From Aquisphaera giovannonii (GTDB lineage: Bacteria; Planctomycetota; Planctomycetia; Isosphaerales; Isosphaeraceae): DNA of 64,000 bases. The DNA is taken from assembly GCF_008087625.1 (NCBI RefSeq), contig NZ_CP042997.1, forward strand, positions 10,230,001 through 10,294,000, read 5' to 3'. Of this stretch, positions 50,698-59,134 are shown piece after piece. Within the stretch, counting starts at the first letter, position 1; each line of letters begins with the position of its first letter. The notes below the pieces were generated by a model, which made no database searches, was not told where the DNA came from, and saw only the letters and a program-made list of their open reading frames with translations. Both the position numbers and the translations under genes were made by a program.

Positions 50698-50781
50698 GGT
50701 GCGGCTGAGCCAAGATCCCCGCGGTCGCCGCGCGAAGTCGGCCACCGAAAAGTGGCATACGGCGCTCGTTCGAGGTCCATC

Positions 50782-51609
50782 CTAGGTATTCGACGGCAGG
50801 TCCCGGCGGAGGAAGACGACGAAGGCCAGGACGATGCCCGCGGCGGCCACGGCGCCGAGGGCCGCGGCGTGGGGGGCGAACGTCGCGCCGGTGACGGCGA
50901 CCTCCACGGGGTCGAACGCCTTGAAGACGGAGAACCGGCCGATCCACTCCCAGTCCGAGAGCGTCGGGAAGGTGGAGGCCACGCCCGCCACGTAGCCGGC
51001 GATCGTGACGGTTGCGGAGAACAGGTTGGGACGCCAGCGGACGACGTCCCACGAGCCGCACAGCAGCGAATAGCCGTAGACGGCCAGGCCGACCAGGGCG
51101 AGGTTCGTCGCCGGCATGATGAGCGCCATGGCCGTGGGCGGATCCGAGACCGGGTTGTAGAGCCCGCCGACGCGGTTGCCGACGACCAGGGCCGCGGCCA
51201 GGACGAGGAATCCGAGGACGGCGACGATCACCTGCGTGGCCAGGTACTCCGCGCGGGACACGGGCCGCGAGAGCGTCACGTCCAGCGTGCCCCGCTCGAG
51301 CTCGCCGGCCACCGCCGCGGTGCCCCGCGAGATCGCCCAGGTGCAGAGGATCAGGAAGACGAAGGGGTGGCTCCAGAACATGACCTGGAAGGCCAGCGAG
51401 GAGAAGTCCATCGCGGCGCCCCCCATCCCCCGCGTGAACTGCGTGAACCGCTCGGCCTCCTCTCCGGTCACCTCGCGGAACCGCCGCTCGACGCGGCAGG
51501 CGATGAACGCGGAGAGCCAGCCCAGACCGAAGAGCGCGGAGGCGGCCAGGCCGAGGAACCACCGCGATTCGCCGAGCTGCCTGCGGAGCATGGTGCCGAC
51601 GGCGGTCAT
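50782..51609 (-). CDS. ABC-2 type transporter permease
   Basis: The protein is 275 residues with about six hydrophobic segments (residues ~20-40, ~75-95, ~120-145, ~155-180, ~190-210 and ~240-265). The GELERGTLDVTLSRPVSRAEYLATQ segment is characteristic of ABC-2 export permeases (the loop that precedes 'RP.SR...L..K'). It would form the channel for the ATPase encoded immediately upstream; its ATG overlaps that gene's stop (ATGA). Pairs of this kind export lipids, drugs or polypeptides; the cargo cannot be inferred. The start at 51609 fits both coupling and membrane layout. Confidence 0.85.
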   Translation of the reverse strand: MTAVGTMLRRQLGESRWFLGLAASALFGLGWLSAFIACRVERRFREVTGEEAERFTQFTRGMGGAAMDFSSLAFQVMFWSHPFVFLILCTWAISRGTAAVAGELERGTLDVTLSRPVSRAEYLATQVIVAVLGFLVLAAALVVGNRVGGLYNPVSDPPTAMALIMPATNLALVGLAVYGYSLLCGSWDVVRWRPNLFSATVTIAGYVAGVASTFPTLSDWEWIGRFSVFKAFDPVEVAVTGATFAPHAAALGAVAAAGIVLAFVVFLRRDLPSNT

Positions 51610-52535
51610 GACGGGCCCCCCTCGCCTTCGTCCCCGCCCTCGTCGCCCCCGGCCTCGGGGCCGTGGTAGCGGTCGTAGAGGCTCCGCAGGTCCTCGGTGC
51701 CGACGGCGAAATCGACGATCGGCTGCGAGCCGATCCACGTCGCCAGCGGGGACACCGGCCCGCGGTGCTCCCAGAGGACCGTCGCGCCGTTGCGCTCGCG
51801 GACGACGAGCCCCAGCTCCTCCGGGAAGCGGTCGGGGACGCCCCCCTCGTAGCGGGCCAGGACCAGCCGCAGGCCTCGGCGGTCGCGCATGTCCTCGACG
51901 TGCATCAGCCTCCCCCGCCGCATGATGGCGACCCGGTCGGCGACGGCCTCCACCTCGGAGAGGACGTGCCCGGAGAAGAGGACCGTCTGGCCGGCGGCCC
52001 TCGCCTGGCCGACGAGGCTCACGACGTCGTTCCGCACCGTCGGATCGAGCGCGGAGGTCGGCTCGTCGAGGACCAGGATCTCGACCGGGTCGGCGAAGGC
52101 CTGCGCCAGGGCGAGCTTCTGCTTCATGCCCGTGGAGTAGGTCCGGACCTTGCGGGAGAGGTCCAGCTTCAGCACCCGCTCCGCCAGGGCGACGGCCCGC
52201 TCCAGGGCCTCGCCGCCGCGGAGGTCGCTCATGTAGCGGAGCATCTTCAGGCCGGTGAGGTGGCCGAAGAGGCGGATCTCGCCGGGGAGGTACGAGACGC
52301 GCCGGCGCATCTCCCGCCCCTGGTGCCAGGGGTCGAATCCGGCCACGCTGGCGGTGCCGGCCGTCGGGCGGAGCATCCCCAGGAGCACCCGGATCAGGGT
52401 CGTCTTCCCCGCCCCGTTGGGCCCGAGCAGGCCCAGGACCTCCCCCTCGCGGACCTCCAGGCTGACGTCCGACAGGGCCGCAAAGCGCCCGTAGTGCTTC
52501 GTCAGCCCCCAGGTCGCGATCACCGTCTCGCCCAT
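51606..52535 (-). CDS. ABC transporter ATP-binding protein
   Basis: The gene encodes 309 residues. The nucleotide-binding domain is complete: Walker A GPNGAGKTTL, Q-loop region YLPGEIRLFG, a variant signature TYSTGMKQKLALAQA, Walker B ILVLDEPTSALD and switch His in LFSGHVLSE. The C-terminal ~85 residues form the extra domain of ABC-2 exporters of the CcmA/NatA kind. The start ATG 52535 has GAGGAGGG six bases upstream; the frame stays open further up but without homology. It is the first gene of a two-gene exporter with the permease at 50782-51609. Confidence 0.92.
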   Translation of the reverse strand: MGETVIATWGLTKHYGRFAALSDVSLEVREGEVLGLLGPNGAGKTTLIRVLLGMLRPTAGTASVAGFDPWHQGREMRRRVSYLPGEIRLFGHLTGLKMLRYMSDLRGGEALERAVALAERVLKLDLSRKVRTYSTGMKQKLALAQAFADPVEILVLDEPTSALDPTVRNDVVSLVGQARAAGQTVLFSGHVLSEVEAVADRVAIMRRGRLMHVEDMRDRRGLRLVLARYEGGVPDRFPEELGLVVRERNGATVLWEHRGPVSPLATWIGSQPIVDFAVGTEDLRSLYDRYHGPEAGGDEGGDEGEGGPS

Positions 52536-52717
52536 CGACCCTCCTCGCTCGTCGCGGACCGCGGCCATCCGGCCCGGGATGCTACCCATGCCGTCGTGCC
52601 CGGGTTTCGGATTTCTCGAGCCGGCCGGCCGCGCGGGGCGCGGCGTCCCCGCGGCGGTACACTGAGTCGTACGGATCGCCGGATCGGGCCCGAGGCGGAC
52701 CAACCGAGGGGTGGCGC

Positions 52718-53071
52718 ATGCGACTGAATCACCTGAACCTGACGGTCACGGACGTGCAGGAGACTCGCCGGTTCCTGGAGACATACTTCGGGATGGAAGG
52801 CCGGGGAGGGAACGACAACATCGCCTTCCTGACCGACGAGGGCGGCATGGTCCTCACGCTAACCAGCATGAAGCTCGGCGGGGTGACCGAGGTGAGGTAT
52901 CCGCCCAGCTTCCACATCGGATTCGCGCAGGCGAGCGCCGAGTCCGTGGACGCGATCCACGGGCGCCTCAAGGCCGACGGCTACGACGTCCCGGCGCCCA
53001 GCCGGCAGCACGGCTCCTGGACGTTCTACTTCACCGCCCCGGGGGGATTCACCGTCGAGGTCCTATCCTGA
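52718..53071 (+). CDS. VOC (glyoxalase/bleomycin-resistance) superfamily protein
   Basis: The protein is 117 residues, the length of a single vicinal-oxygen-chelate module. It starts MRLNHLNLTVTDVQETRRFLE, with the first metal-ligand His5, continues YFGMEGRG and FHIGFAQAS with a second His, and ends FTAPGGFTVEVLS with the final Glu ligand. These residues agree with a metal-dependent dimeric VOC enzyme, which might be a dioxygenase, glyoxalase-like or resistance protein. The substrate is unknown. It is flanked by the divergent ABC ATPase gene and the convergent DUF1254 gene and has no apparent operon. Confidence 0.85.
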   Translation: MRLNHLNLTVTDVQETRRFLETYFGMEGRGGNDNIAFLTDEGGMVLTLTSMKLGGVTEVRYPPSFHIGFAQASAESVDAIHGRLKADGYDVPAPSRQHGSWTFYFTAPGGFTVEVLS

Positions 53072-53122
53072 GAACGGCCCGCGCGGGGCGGGCGCCGGGC
53101 CCTCGCCCCGTGGGGGGTCGGC

Positions 53123-54175
53123 TCACTCGGCCGGCCGGGGCTCCGGGAATTTCCAGGTGCCGTCGAGGACCTCCGGCCGGGGCCGGTAGAGGCGGACGAT
53201 GTAGTTCCAGCCGGGCGTGATGGGGATCGAATTCGGGGCCGAGCCGTCGCCGCCGAAGGTGACGGTGACGGAGCCGTCGGCCGCCTTCTTCGCCGTGATG
53301 TTGCTGATCGTGTAGGCGTCCCGGGGGTTCGGCTTGAAGAAGCCGTCGGCGCCGTAGACGCTGATCGACCAGAAGCCGTCCACGGGGACGTCCTTGACCG
53401 TCACCGTGTAGGGGGTCTTGCCGTCGTTCTTCGCCGGCGTGACGTTGATGTAGGTGGCGTCGCCGTCCGGGTTGCCGCCCCAGCCGAGCGCGGTGCCGAT
53501 CAGGTGCCGGATCGGGTCGACCCGGCCCTTCGCGCCGAACGCGCGTTTCGAGTCCGGGAGCGTGGAGCCGAGCACCAGGAGGGCGTCGCGGACCTTCTTG
53601 TGGCTGGCCGGATCCCAGGCCGGCGGCTCGAACGCCCCGGGGCTCGCCTGCTCCGCCTTGATGGCGTCCTGGAGCCGGTGGACCTCGTCCAGGTCCTTCG
53701 GGTCGGCCGGGTCCACGAGGGTCCGGACGAGCGCGAGGACGTACCGCGTGCCGATCTCCTTGCGGTCGAGCGTGCGGGCGCCGGCCCCGTAGGAGACGCC
53801 ATGGGTGAAATGGTCTTGATCGATGACCTGGAGGGACTGGAATCGCGTCCCGGCGTCCGGGAGCGTGACCGTGACCGCCCCGGCGTCCAGGTCGAAGACG
53901 GCGGCGGAATAGAGCGTGTCGCGGTTCATCCGGATGATCGTCTGCCTGTCGATCGGCGTCAGCTCGCGGCTGTGCCGGAACTTGCCGAAGCCCCCTTCCT
54001 TGACGATCCCGCCGAGGTAGACGTCGCTCTCGGCGCGGATGAAGTTCTCGACCGTGACCGGGGCGGGCTTGCCGGCATCCTGCCCCGCGTCGGCGTGGGG
54101 CAGGATGCCGGTCAGCGACAGGGCGGCGAGCAGCAGGCCGGGGACCGGGAGCATCGGGCAGGCGTGGATTCGCAT
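53123..54175 (-). CDS. Secreted DUF1254/DUF1214 protein
   Basis: The gene encodes 350 residues with a signal peptide (1-~31, ending near ADAG). The N-terminal half (VTVENFIRAESDVYLGGIVK, IIRMNRDTLYSAAVFDLDAG, RFQSLQVIDQDHFTHGV) is DUF1254. The C-terminal part (GFWSISVYGADGFFKPNPRD, PITPGWNYIVRLYRPRPEVLDG) is DUF1214, as in other bacterial proteins of this two-domain type. No catalytic role is established for the family. Start ATG 54175 has GAGGGG upstream; the frame extends further but without a signal peptide. It follows the FtsX-like permease gene on the same strand after ~219 bases and may be transcribed separately. Confidence 0.88.
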   Translation of the reverse strand: MRIHACPMLPVPGLLLAALSLTGILPHADAGQDAGKPAPVTVENFIRAESDVYLGGIVKEGGFGKFRHSRELTPIDRQTIIRMNRDTLYSAAVFDLDAGAVTVTLPDAGTRFQSLQVIDQDHFTHGVSYGAGARTLDRKEIGTRYVLALVRTLVDPADPKDLDEVHRLQDAIKAEQASPGAFEPPAWDPASHKKVRDALLVLGSTLPDSKRAFGAKGRVDPIRHLIGTALGWGGNPDGDATYINVTPAKNDGKTPYTVTVKDVPVDGFWSISVYGADGFFKPNPRDAYTISNITAKKAADGSVTVTFGGDGSAPNSIPITPGWNYIVRLYRPRPEVLDGTWKFPEPRPAE

Positions 54176-54394
54176 GGCAATCCCCTCGACGGGATTCGGG
54201 CGGAGATGGAGGGAACCCGGCTTCGTCGCCCGGGCCGGCCCGAGCGGGCCGCGTCCTGATGATAGGATCTCGGGACGCGGGCGGGAAGGCCCCACTCGAA
54301 TTCTCATGCAGGCATACGGCGGATGCCGTCGAGGGAGCCGGCCCCGCCCGCGGCCGTGCGGGCCGGCGCGGGCCGGGGCCGGCCCGGCGCGCCC

Positions 54395-57367
54395 TCACGT
54401 CGCCGCGCGGCCCGCCTGGAGGAGCTTCAGCGGCTCGGTCAGGCCGGTGCGGATCGCCGGCCACAGGGCGGCGAGCAGGCAGAGGCCGAGGGTGGAGCCG
54501 AAGCCGACGGAGAGGCCGTACCAGGGGATCACCAGCGGCGTGTACTGGCCGCCGCGGATGCTGATGTATCGCGAGACCCCCGTCCCGCAGTAGCCGGCCA
54601 TCGCGCCGAAGCCCAGGCTCAGCAGGCAGGCCACGGCGCCGACCAGCAGGGACTCGGCCAGGATCACCCGGGCCAGGCCCCATCGCGTCAGGCCGACCGC
54701 GCGCAGGACGCCCAGCTCCCATCGTCGGGCCCGGATCGACGCCAGCACGGCGTTCACCACGCCCAGCGACGTCACCGCCAGCGTCACCAGCGGCAGCTGG
54801 CTGAGCGCCCAGATGATCCCGTCGGCCCGGCCTCGTATCTGCTCGCGCACGCTGGCGGCCGATCGCAGCGTCACCGGCGGCCCGGCGGGCCGGCGCGGGC
54901 CCGCGCCGGGCACCGCCGGCGGGCCGCCGGCGCGGGCGGCCCCGGGGCCGGAGGACCGCGCTGCGATCGGCTCGACGGCCGCCCGGATCTCGTCCTCCGT
55001 CGCGGAGCCGTCCATGTCGCCCCAGAAGAGGGAGGGGCGGCCGGTGCGGAAGTCGGCCCTGATCTGGTCGTAGCCCGCGACCATCACGCCGGCGGCGCGG
55101 CCGCGGCGGATCGTCTTGGTCATCCAGTGCCAGCCGGGCATGGACACGATGCCGGCGACCTCGTATTCGAGCACCTCGCCGGGCCGGTCGGGCGCGATCA
55201 CCCGGAACTTGCCGCCGACGCCCAGGTTGGCCTCGCGGGCGAAATGGTCCGGGACCAGGCTGTATCGCCCCCTCTTCAGCTTCGCGACGGCCTCCTCGCG
55301 GTTGCCCTCCGCGAAGTCGAAGGCGAAGAGCGGGTCGGCGCCGGCCAGGGCCAGCTCCGGATCCACGCCGAGCATCAGGCAGGTGTCCTGCCGGGTGGCG
55401 GAGGGCCGCTCCCGGAAGCCGGTCGGGTCGTCGGCGAACCTGACCTGCCGCGACGCCACGGCGGCGAGCCGGCCGGGGGCCAGGCCCTTCACCCGGCGGA
55501 GCTCCCGCACATCCTCGTCGGGGATGCCGCCGGGGCCGAGCTGGATCATCAGGTCGGGCGTCCAGTCGCCGGGGGTGAACGGCGCGAGCATCGAGTAGCC
55601 CCAGGTCTGCATCGCCACGAACAGCCCCAGGCCGACGGTCAGCGCCACGGTCGCGCCGGCGGTCCGCCACAGGTTCGTGGAGAGCTGCATCGCGAGCAGC
55701 CGGGGATTCAGGCCCAGGACCTTCGCGACGACCGGCCCGAGCAGCCGCTCCACCAGGACGATCGCCGCCGGGGCCAGCAGCGCGAAGCCGACGGCCATCG
55801 ACGTGCAGCCGATCGCCGCGGACATCCCGTACCGCGCCGCGTCCTGCATCGGCACGTAGAAGACCAGCAGCGGGTTGACGGCGATCAGGAGCAGGCCGAC
55901 GGCCGTCATCGCCGCCAGGGCCGCGCGGCGGTCGACGCCCCGGCGCGGGGCCATCGCCTCCAGGGGGCTGACGCGGACGGCCCGCCAGGCCGGGAGGATC
56001 GACGCGGCGATCGAGCCGCCGAGCGCGCAGAGCCCGGAGAGCACCACGCACCACGACCCGAGCGCCGCGCCCTCGGAGACGGAGTCGGGCCTGAGCCGGG
56101 CCATCACCGAGAGCAGCCCCCGGCCCGCGAGCAGGCCGCCGGCCCAGCCGATCAGGCCCAGCAGCAGGCCCTCGACGCCGACCATGAGCGCGACCTGCGA
56201 CCGCGTGAGGGCGACGGCCCGGAGCATCGCGAGCTGGCGGATCCGCTCGTCCACGCCCATGCTCAGGGTCGTGAAGATGATGAACAGCGCCGCGAGCAGC
56301 GAGATCCCGGTGGCCGACCACGCCTGCGCGCGGACCGTCTCGAACGTCGTGCTCCCGGCGACGTCGCCCTCGACCTTCCCGGGCGTCCGGGCCTCGGCCG
56401 GGGGCGTGGCCTTCGAGAGCCGCTCGGCCCAGCCGGCGGCGAAGTCGTCCGCCTTCACGCCGGGCTTCAGGAGGACGCCCGCATAGCTGGGCCGCGGGGG
56501 CGCCCCGGCGAGCTCCGCCGCCAGCGCCGCCGGCACGTACACGGCATTCCCCGCCGGGCCCCCCTGGAGGGCCGCGTCCCTCGACGGCGGCAGGCCGACC
56601 ATGAACTTCGGCGGCGGCAGCCGCCGGGGCTGCTCGACGATCGCGACGACCTTGACCGTCGGCTCGGGCCTCGATGCGGCCTTCGGGCTGCCCCCCCTCA
56701 TGCCGCCGAGCATCCCCATCATGGCCCGGCCGACGACCAGCTCGTCGCCGACCGTCACGCCCAGGGCCTCGGCCGAGTCCCTCGTGATCGCGGCCTCCCG
56801 GCGCCCCGGGTGCGCGGGGTCGAACCACCTGCCCGCGACGACCGGCTGGAGCGGCTCCGCGGAGTCGGTGCCGACGAGCGACGGCGACCGCGCCTGGCCG
56901 CGGAGCTGGGCCATGCCCCCCATGATGATCGGCCCGGAGCCGGCCTTCGGCTGCGCCGGCATGGCGGGCATGGGCCCCTCGCCGGGCCGCGGCGGCGGCG
57001 AGCCGGCGCGGCGGATCGAGGCGCGCGACTCGTAGACCGGGGCCACGGACGCCACGCCCGGGTCGCTGCGGATCGCGTCCAGGAGCGCGTTCGACAGCCC
57101 GCGCGGCCCGGCCGGCCCGGCGGACTCCTCGGGCCCGGCCATCATGGGGGGCCCGCCCGAAGGGATCACCAGAAGGTCATATCGGCCGACGTATTCCTCG
57201 CCCATGTCGCCGAACCGGCCGACCAGGGAGTCGTACCCGCTGACGACCCAGACCACGACGCACGCCGCGGCGATCGTCGAGAGGCTCGTCAGCACGATCC
57301 GCCCCGGCCGCTGCCTCGCGTGCGAGAACGCCAGCTTCGCCGCCGCCCTGAACTCCGCGCCGTTCAT
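54395..57367 (-). CDS. Large FtsX/MacB-type ABC transporter permease
   Basis: The protein is 990 residues. One membrane helix near residues 20-45 (RIVLTSLSTIAAACVVVWVV) leads to a large periplasmic domain (~50-330). A first FtsX core of three helices with an ERIRQLAMLRAVALTRSQV coupling segment is at ~340-470. After two further hydrophobic blocks and a second periplasmic domain (~590-860) comes a second FtsX core near the C-terminus, with RARRWELGVLRAVGLTRWGL. This duplicated layout is that of LolC/E- or MacB-like transporters that act on lipoproteins or peptides by mechanotransmission. The ATPase gene lies upstream on the same strand, separated by a ~210-base gap carrying an inverted repeat. 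Confidence 0.9.
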   Translation of the reverse strand: MNGAEFRAAAKLAFSHARQRPGRIVLTSLSTIAAACVVVWVVSGYDSLVGRFGDMGEEYVGRYDLLVIPSGGPPMMAGPEESAGPAGPRGLSNALLDAIRSDPGVASVAPVYESRASIRRAGSPPPRPGEGPMPAMPAQPKAGSGPIIMGGMAQLRGQARSPSLVGTDSAEPLQPVVAGRWFDPAHPGRREAAITRDSAEALGVTVGDELVVGRAMMGMLGGMRGGSPKAASRPEPTVKVVAIVEQPRRLPPPKFMVGLPPSRDAALQGGPAGNAVYVPAALAAELAGAPPRPSYAGVLLKPGVKADDFAAGWAERLSKATPPAEARTPGKVEGDVAGSTTFETVRAQAWSATGISLLAALFIIFTTLSMGVDERIRQLAMLRAVALTRSQVALMVGVEGLLLGLIGWAGGLLAGRGLLSVMARLRPDSVSEGAALGSWCVVLSGLCALGGSIAASILPAWRAVRVSPLEAMAPRRGVDRRAALAAMTAVGLLLIAVNPLLVFYVPMQDAARYGMSAAIGCTSMAVGFALLAPAAIVLVERLLGPVVAKVLGLNPRLLAMQLSTNLWRTAGATVALTVGLGLFVAMQTWGYSMLAPFTPGDWTPDLMIQLGPGGIPDEDVRELRRVKGLAPGRLAAVASRQVRFADDPTGFRERPSATRQDTCLMLGVDPELALAGADPLFAFDFAEGNREEAVAKLKRGRYSLVPDHFAREANLGVGGKFRVIAPDRPGEVLEYEVAGIVSMPGWHWMTKTIRRGRAAGVMVAGYDQIRADFRTGRPSLFWGDMDGSATEDEIRAAVEPIAARSSGPGAARAGGPPAVPGAGPRRPAGPPVTLRSAASVREQIRGRADGIIWALSQLPLVTLAVTSLGVVNAVLASIRARRWELGVLRAVGLTRWGLARVILAESLLVGAVACLLSLGFGAMAGYCGTGVSRYISIRGGQYTPLVIPWYGLSVGFGSTLGLCLLAALWPAIRTGLTEPLKLLQAGRAAT

Positions 57368-57412
57368 CGAGGTGAGCCCTCCCGGATGGACAAGGCAATC
57401 CCATGTTCTCTT

Positions 57413-57551
57413 GTAAGGTGCGTCTCGACGCACCGGACCGGCGCGTCATGGGGGACGGCCTCGGCCACGCGCCGATGGGAGGCCCGTGCCTCCGCCCATC
57501 CTCGCTCTCCCCGCGTGGCGGGACGGTCCGGTGCGTCGAGACGCACCCTAC
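57413..57551. repeat. Inverted repeat (family F), copy 2, inside the ABC gene pair
   Basis: The arms GTAAGGTGCGTCTCGACGCA... (57413-57439) and ...TGCGTCGAGACGCACCCTAC (57525-57551) form a 27-base stem with one mismatch; each arm also contains the short palindrome TGCGTCTCGACGCA. The relative at 35657-35835 shares the outer GGTGCGTC and GCACCGGA motifs. It lies between the ATPase stop and the permease start, so the two genes would be transcribed across it. Confidence 0.82.
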
Positions 57552-57576
57552 GAAAGATTAATACAAGAATGTTTTA

Positions 57577-58383
57577 TTACGATGACTCGACGGCGCCCTG
57601 GTAGCGGGCGGCCAGCGAGTGGGCGTCGCGGTAGTCGTCGCCGGCGCGGAGCTCGGCCAGGATGCGGCCGTCCTTCATGACGACGACGCGGTCGGCCCAG
57701 GCGGCGACGGCCGGCTCGTGGGTGACGACGACGATGGCCCGCCGGCGCTCCTCGGAGAGCTCGCGGAGGAGGCGGCAGATCCCCTGGCCGGTGGCCGAGT
57801 CGAGGCTGCCGGTCGGCTCGTCGGCCAGGACGAGGGCCGGCTCGGCGACGAGCGCCCGCGCGATCGCCACGCGCTGCTGCTCGCCGCCGGAGAGGGCGTC
57901 GGGGCGGTGCCGGCGCCGCGGGGCCAGGCCTAGGCGGTCCAGCAGCGGGCCGACGCGGCCGGCGATCGCGTCGTCGCGGCCCTCGGTCAGCAGCGGCAGC
58001 GCGACGTTCTCCTCGGCCGTGAGGGTGGGGACCAGGTTGAACGCCTGGAAGACCAGGCCGATCCGGCGGCGGCGGAACCGCGTGAGCGTCGCGTCGGGGA
58101 GCTTCGCCAGGTCCGTCCCCTCGATCGCCACGCGGCCCTCGTCGGGGCGGGTCAGCCCGGCGGCCAGGTGCAGGAGCGTGCTCTTGCCCGAGCCGCTGGC
58201 CCCCATCACCGCCACGAATGCGCCCTCCTCGACCGTCAGGGAGACGCCCCGGACGGCCTCGATGATCGCGTCGCCCTGGCGGAACCGCTTGGCCACGCCC
58301 TCCAGGACGACCGGAGGGGCGGCCGGCCCCTGCGGCGTCTCGTGGCCCGCGGCCGCGGCGGATCCGGTCATGATGCTCGTCAT
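57577..58383 (-). CDS. ABC transporter ATP-binding protein, LolD/MacB type
   Basis: The protein is 268 residues. Motifs are GASGSGKSTLLHLAAGLTRP (Walker A), VFQAFNLVPTLTAEENV (Q-loop in the LolD/MacB form), LSGGEQQRVAIARALV (signature), LVLADEPTGSLDSATGQ (Walker B) and VVTHEPAVAAWADRVV (switch His). The QAFNLVPTLTA..NV and EPTG-LD blocks are typical of the o228/MacB family that drives FtsX-type permeases, consistent with the 990-residue permease downstream. The start ATG 58383 overlaps the stop of the lipoprotein gene (ATGA), linking transporter and lipoprotein in one operon. An Ala/Pro-rich 25-residue N-terminal extension precedes the domain. Confidence 0.92.
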   Translation of the reverse strand: MTSIMTGSAAAAGHETPQGPAAPPVVLEGVAKRFRQGDAIIEAVRGVSLTVEEGAFVAVMGASGSGKSTLLHLAAGLTRPDEGRVAIEGTDLAKLPDATLTRFRRRRIGLVFQAFNLVPTLTAEENVALPLLTEGRDDAIAGRVGPLLDRLGLAPRRRHRPDALSGGEQQRVAIARALVAEPALVLADEPTGSLDSATGQGICRLLRELSEERRRAIVVVTHEPAVAAWADRVVVMKDGRILAELRAGDDYRDAHSLAARYQGAVESS

Positions 58384-58853
58384 CGCGCGTGTCCCTCCCG
58401 GGTCGTCCCCGTCGCCTTGCGCGTCGTCGAAAGCTCGAACGGGGGGAGCTCGCCGCCCCCCTCCTTCACCACGGCCTTCAGCCCCGAGCTCGCGGGCGAG
58501 GCGTACCGGCCCTTCAGCCGGTCCGCCCCCTCGATCTCCTCGCCGCGGTCCTCCTTGATCGCCGGCCAGGCCACGCCCACGGCGTACTCGCCGGCCGGCA
58601 TGCCGTCGTGGGCGTTGATCGTCGTCGGGCGGAACGTGCCGTCCTCCTCGGTGGTCGCGATCGTCGGCGGGGCCGACGGGTCGGCGGCGCCCAGCGCCTG
58701 GAACGAGAGCCGCGCCCTCGCCGCGGGCTTGCCGTCCACGAGCACCTTGCCCGAGACCGGGATGATCGCCGGCCCCTGCTGGCCGCTCCCGCAGCCGCAC
58801 AGGGCCAGCATCATCAGGACCAGCGTACAGGCCCATGTGGCGGACGATGTCAA
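58380..58853 (-). CDS. Small carboxypeptidase-regulatory-like lipoprotein
   Basis: The gene encodes about 157 residues if started at TTG 58853. The N-terminus has a hydrophobic segment ending LALCGCGSG, a lipobox, so the mature protein is probably lipid-anchored. The rest is one carboxypeptidase-regulatory-like sandwich: VSGKVLVDGKPAARARLSFQ, EEDGTFRPTTIN and GMPAGEYAVGVAWP. Such lipoproteins commonly follow DUF1559 genes in planctomycetes, as here. The start is uncertain: the only ATGs in frame are inside the signal (MMLALCGC, too short) and no clear ribosome site precedes the TTG. The stop overlaps the ATPase gene. Confidence 0.72.
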   Translation of the reverse strand: MTSSATWACTLVLMMLALCGCGSGQQGPAIIPVSGKVLVDGKPAARARLSFQALGAADPSAPPTIATTEEDGTFRPTTINAHDGMPAGEYAVGVAWPAIKEDRGEEIEGADRLKGRYASPASSGLKAVVKEGGGELPPFELSTTRKATGTTREGHAR

Positions 58854-58900
58854 GCCATGAGCGCAAAGCCGGTTCCAAAGGTGTGGACGAGGACAAGCAA

Positions 58901-59068
58901 ACACCCCCTCCCCCCGGGTGGGGGAGGGTTGGGGAGAGGGGGCCGCGCGGGCCGTTGATTGCGGGGAGGTCCACCGATCGGAGTCTGTCCGAACCGCGTG
59001 CGGCCGCCCCACCTTCCCGAGGCGGTCGCCCCCTCTCCCCAACCCTCCCCCACGGTGGGGGGAGGGGG
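58901..59068. repeat. Bipartite inverted repeat (family C), complete copy
   Basis: The left arm ACACCCCCTCCCCCCGGGTG... with GGGTTGGGGAGAGGGGGCC (58901-58946) and the right arm GGCGGTCGCCCCCTCTCCCC plus AACCCTCCCCCACGGTGGGG (59021-59068) are inverted relatives. The right arm alone recurs at 19150-19194. It lies between the DUF1559 gene and the lipoprotein gene in the same operon. Confidence 0.8.
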
Positions 59069-59134
59069 CGGGCGGGCGCGGCCCCGCCTGGTGTCCCATC
59101 CTCATCGGCCGGCCTCCCCCCTGCCCCGCCCGCA

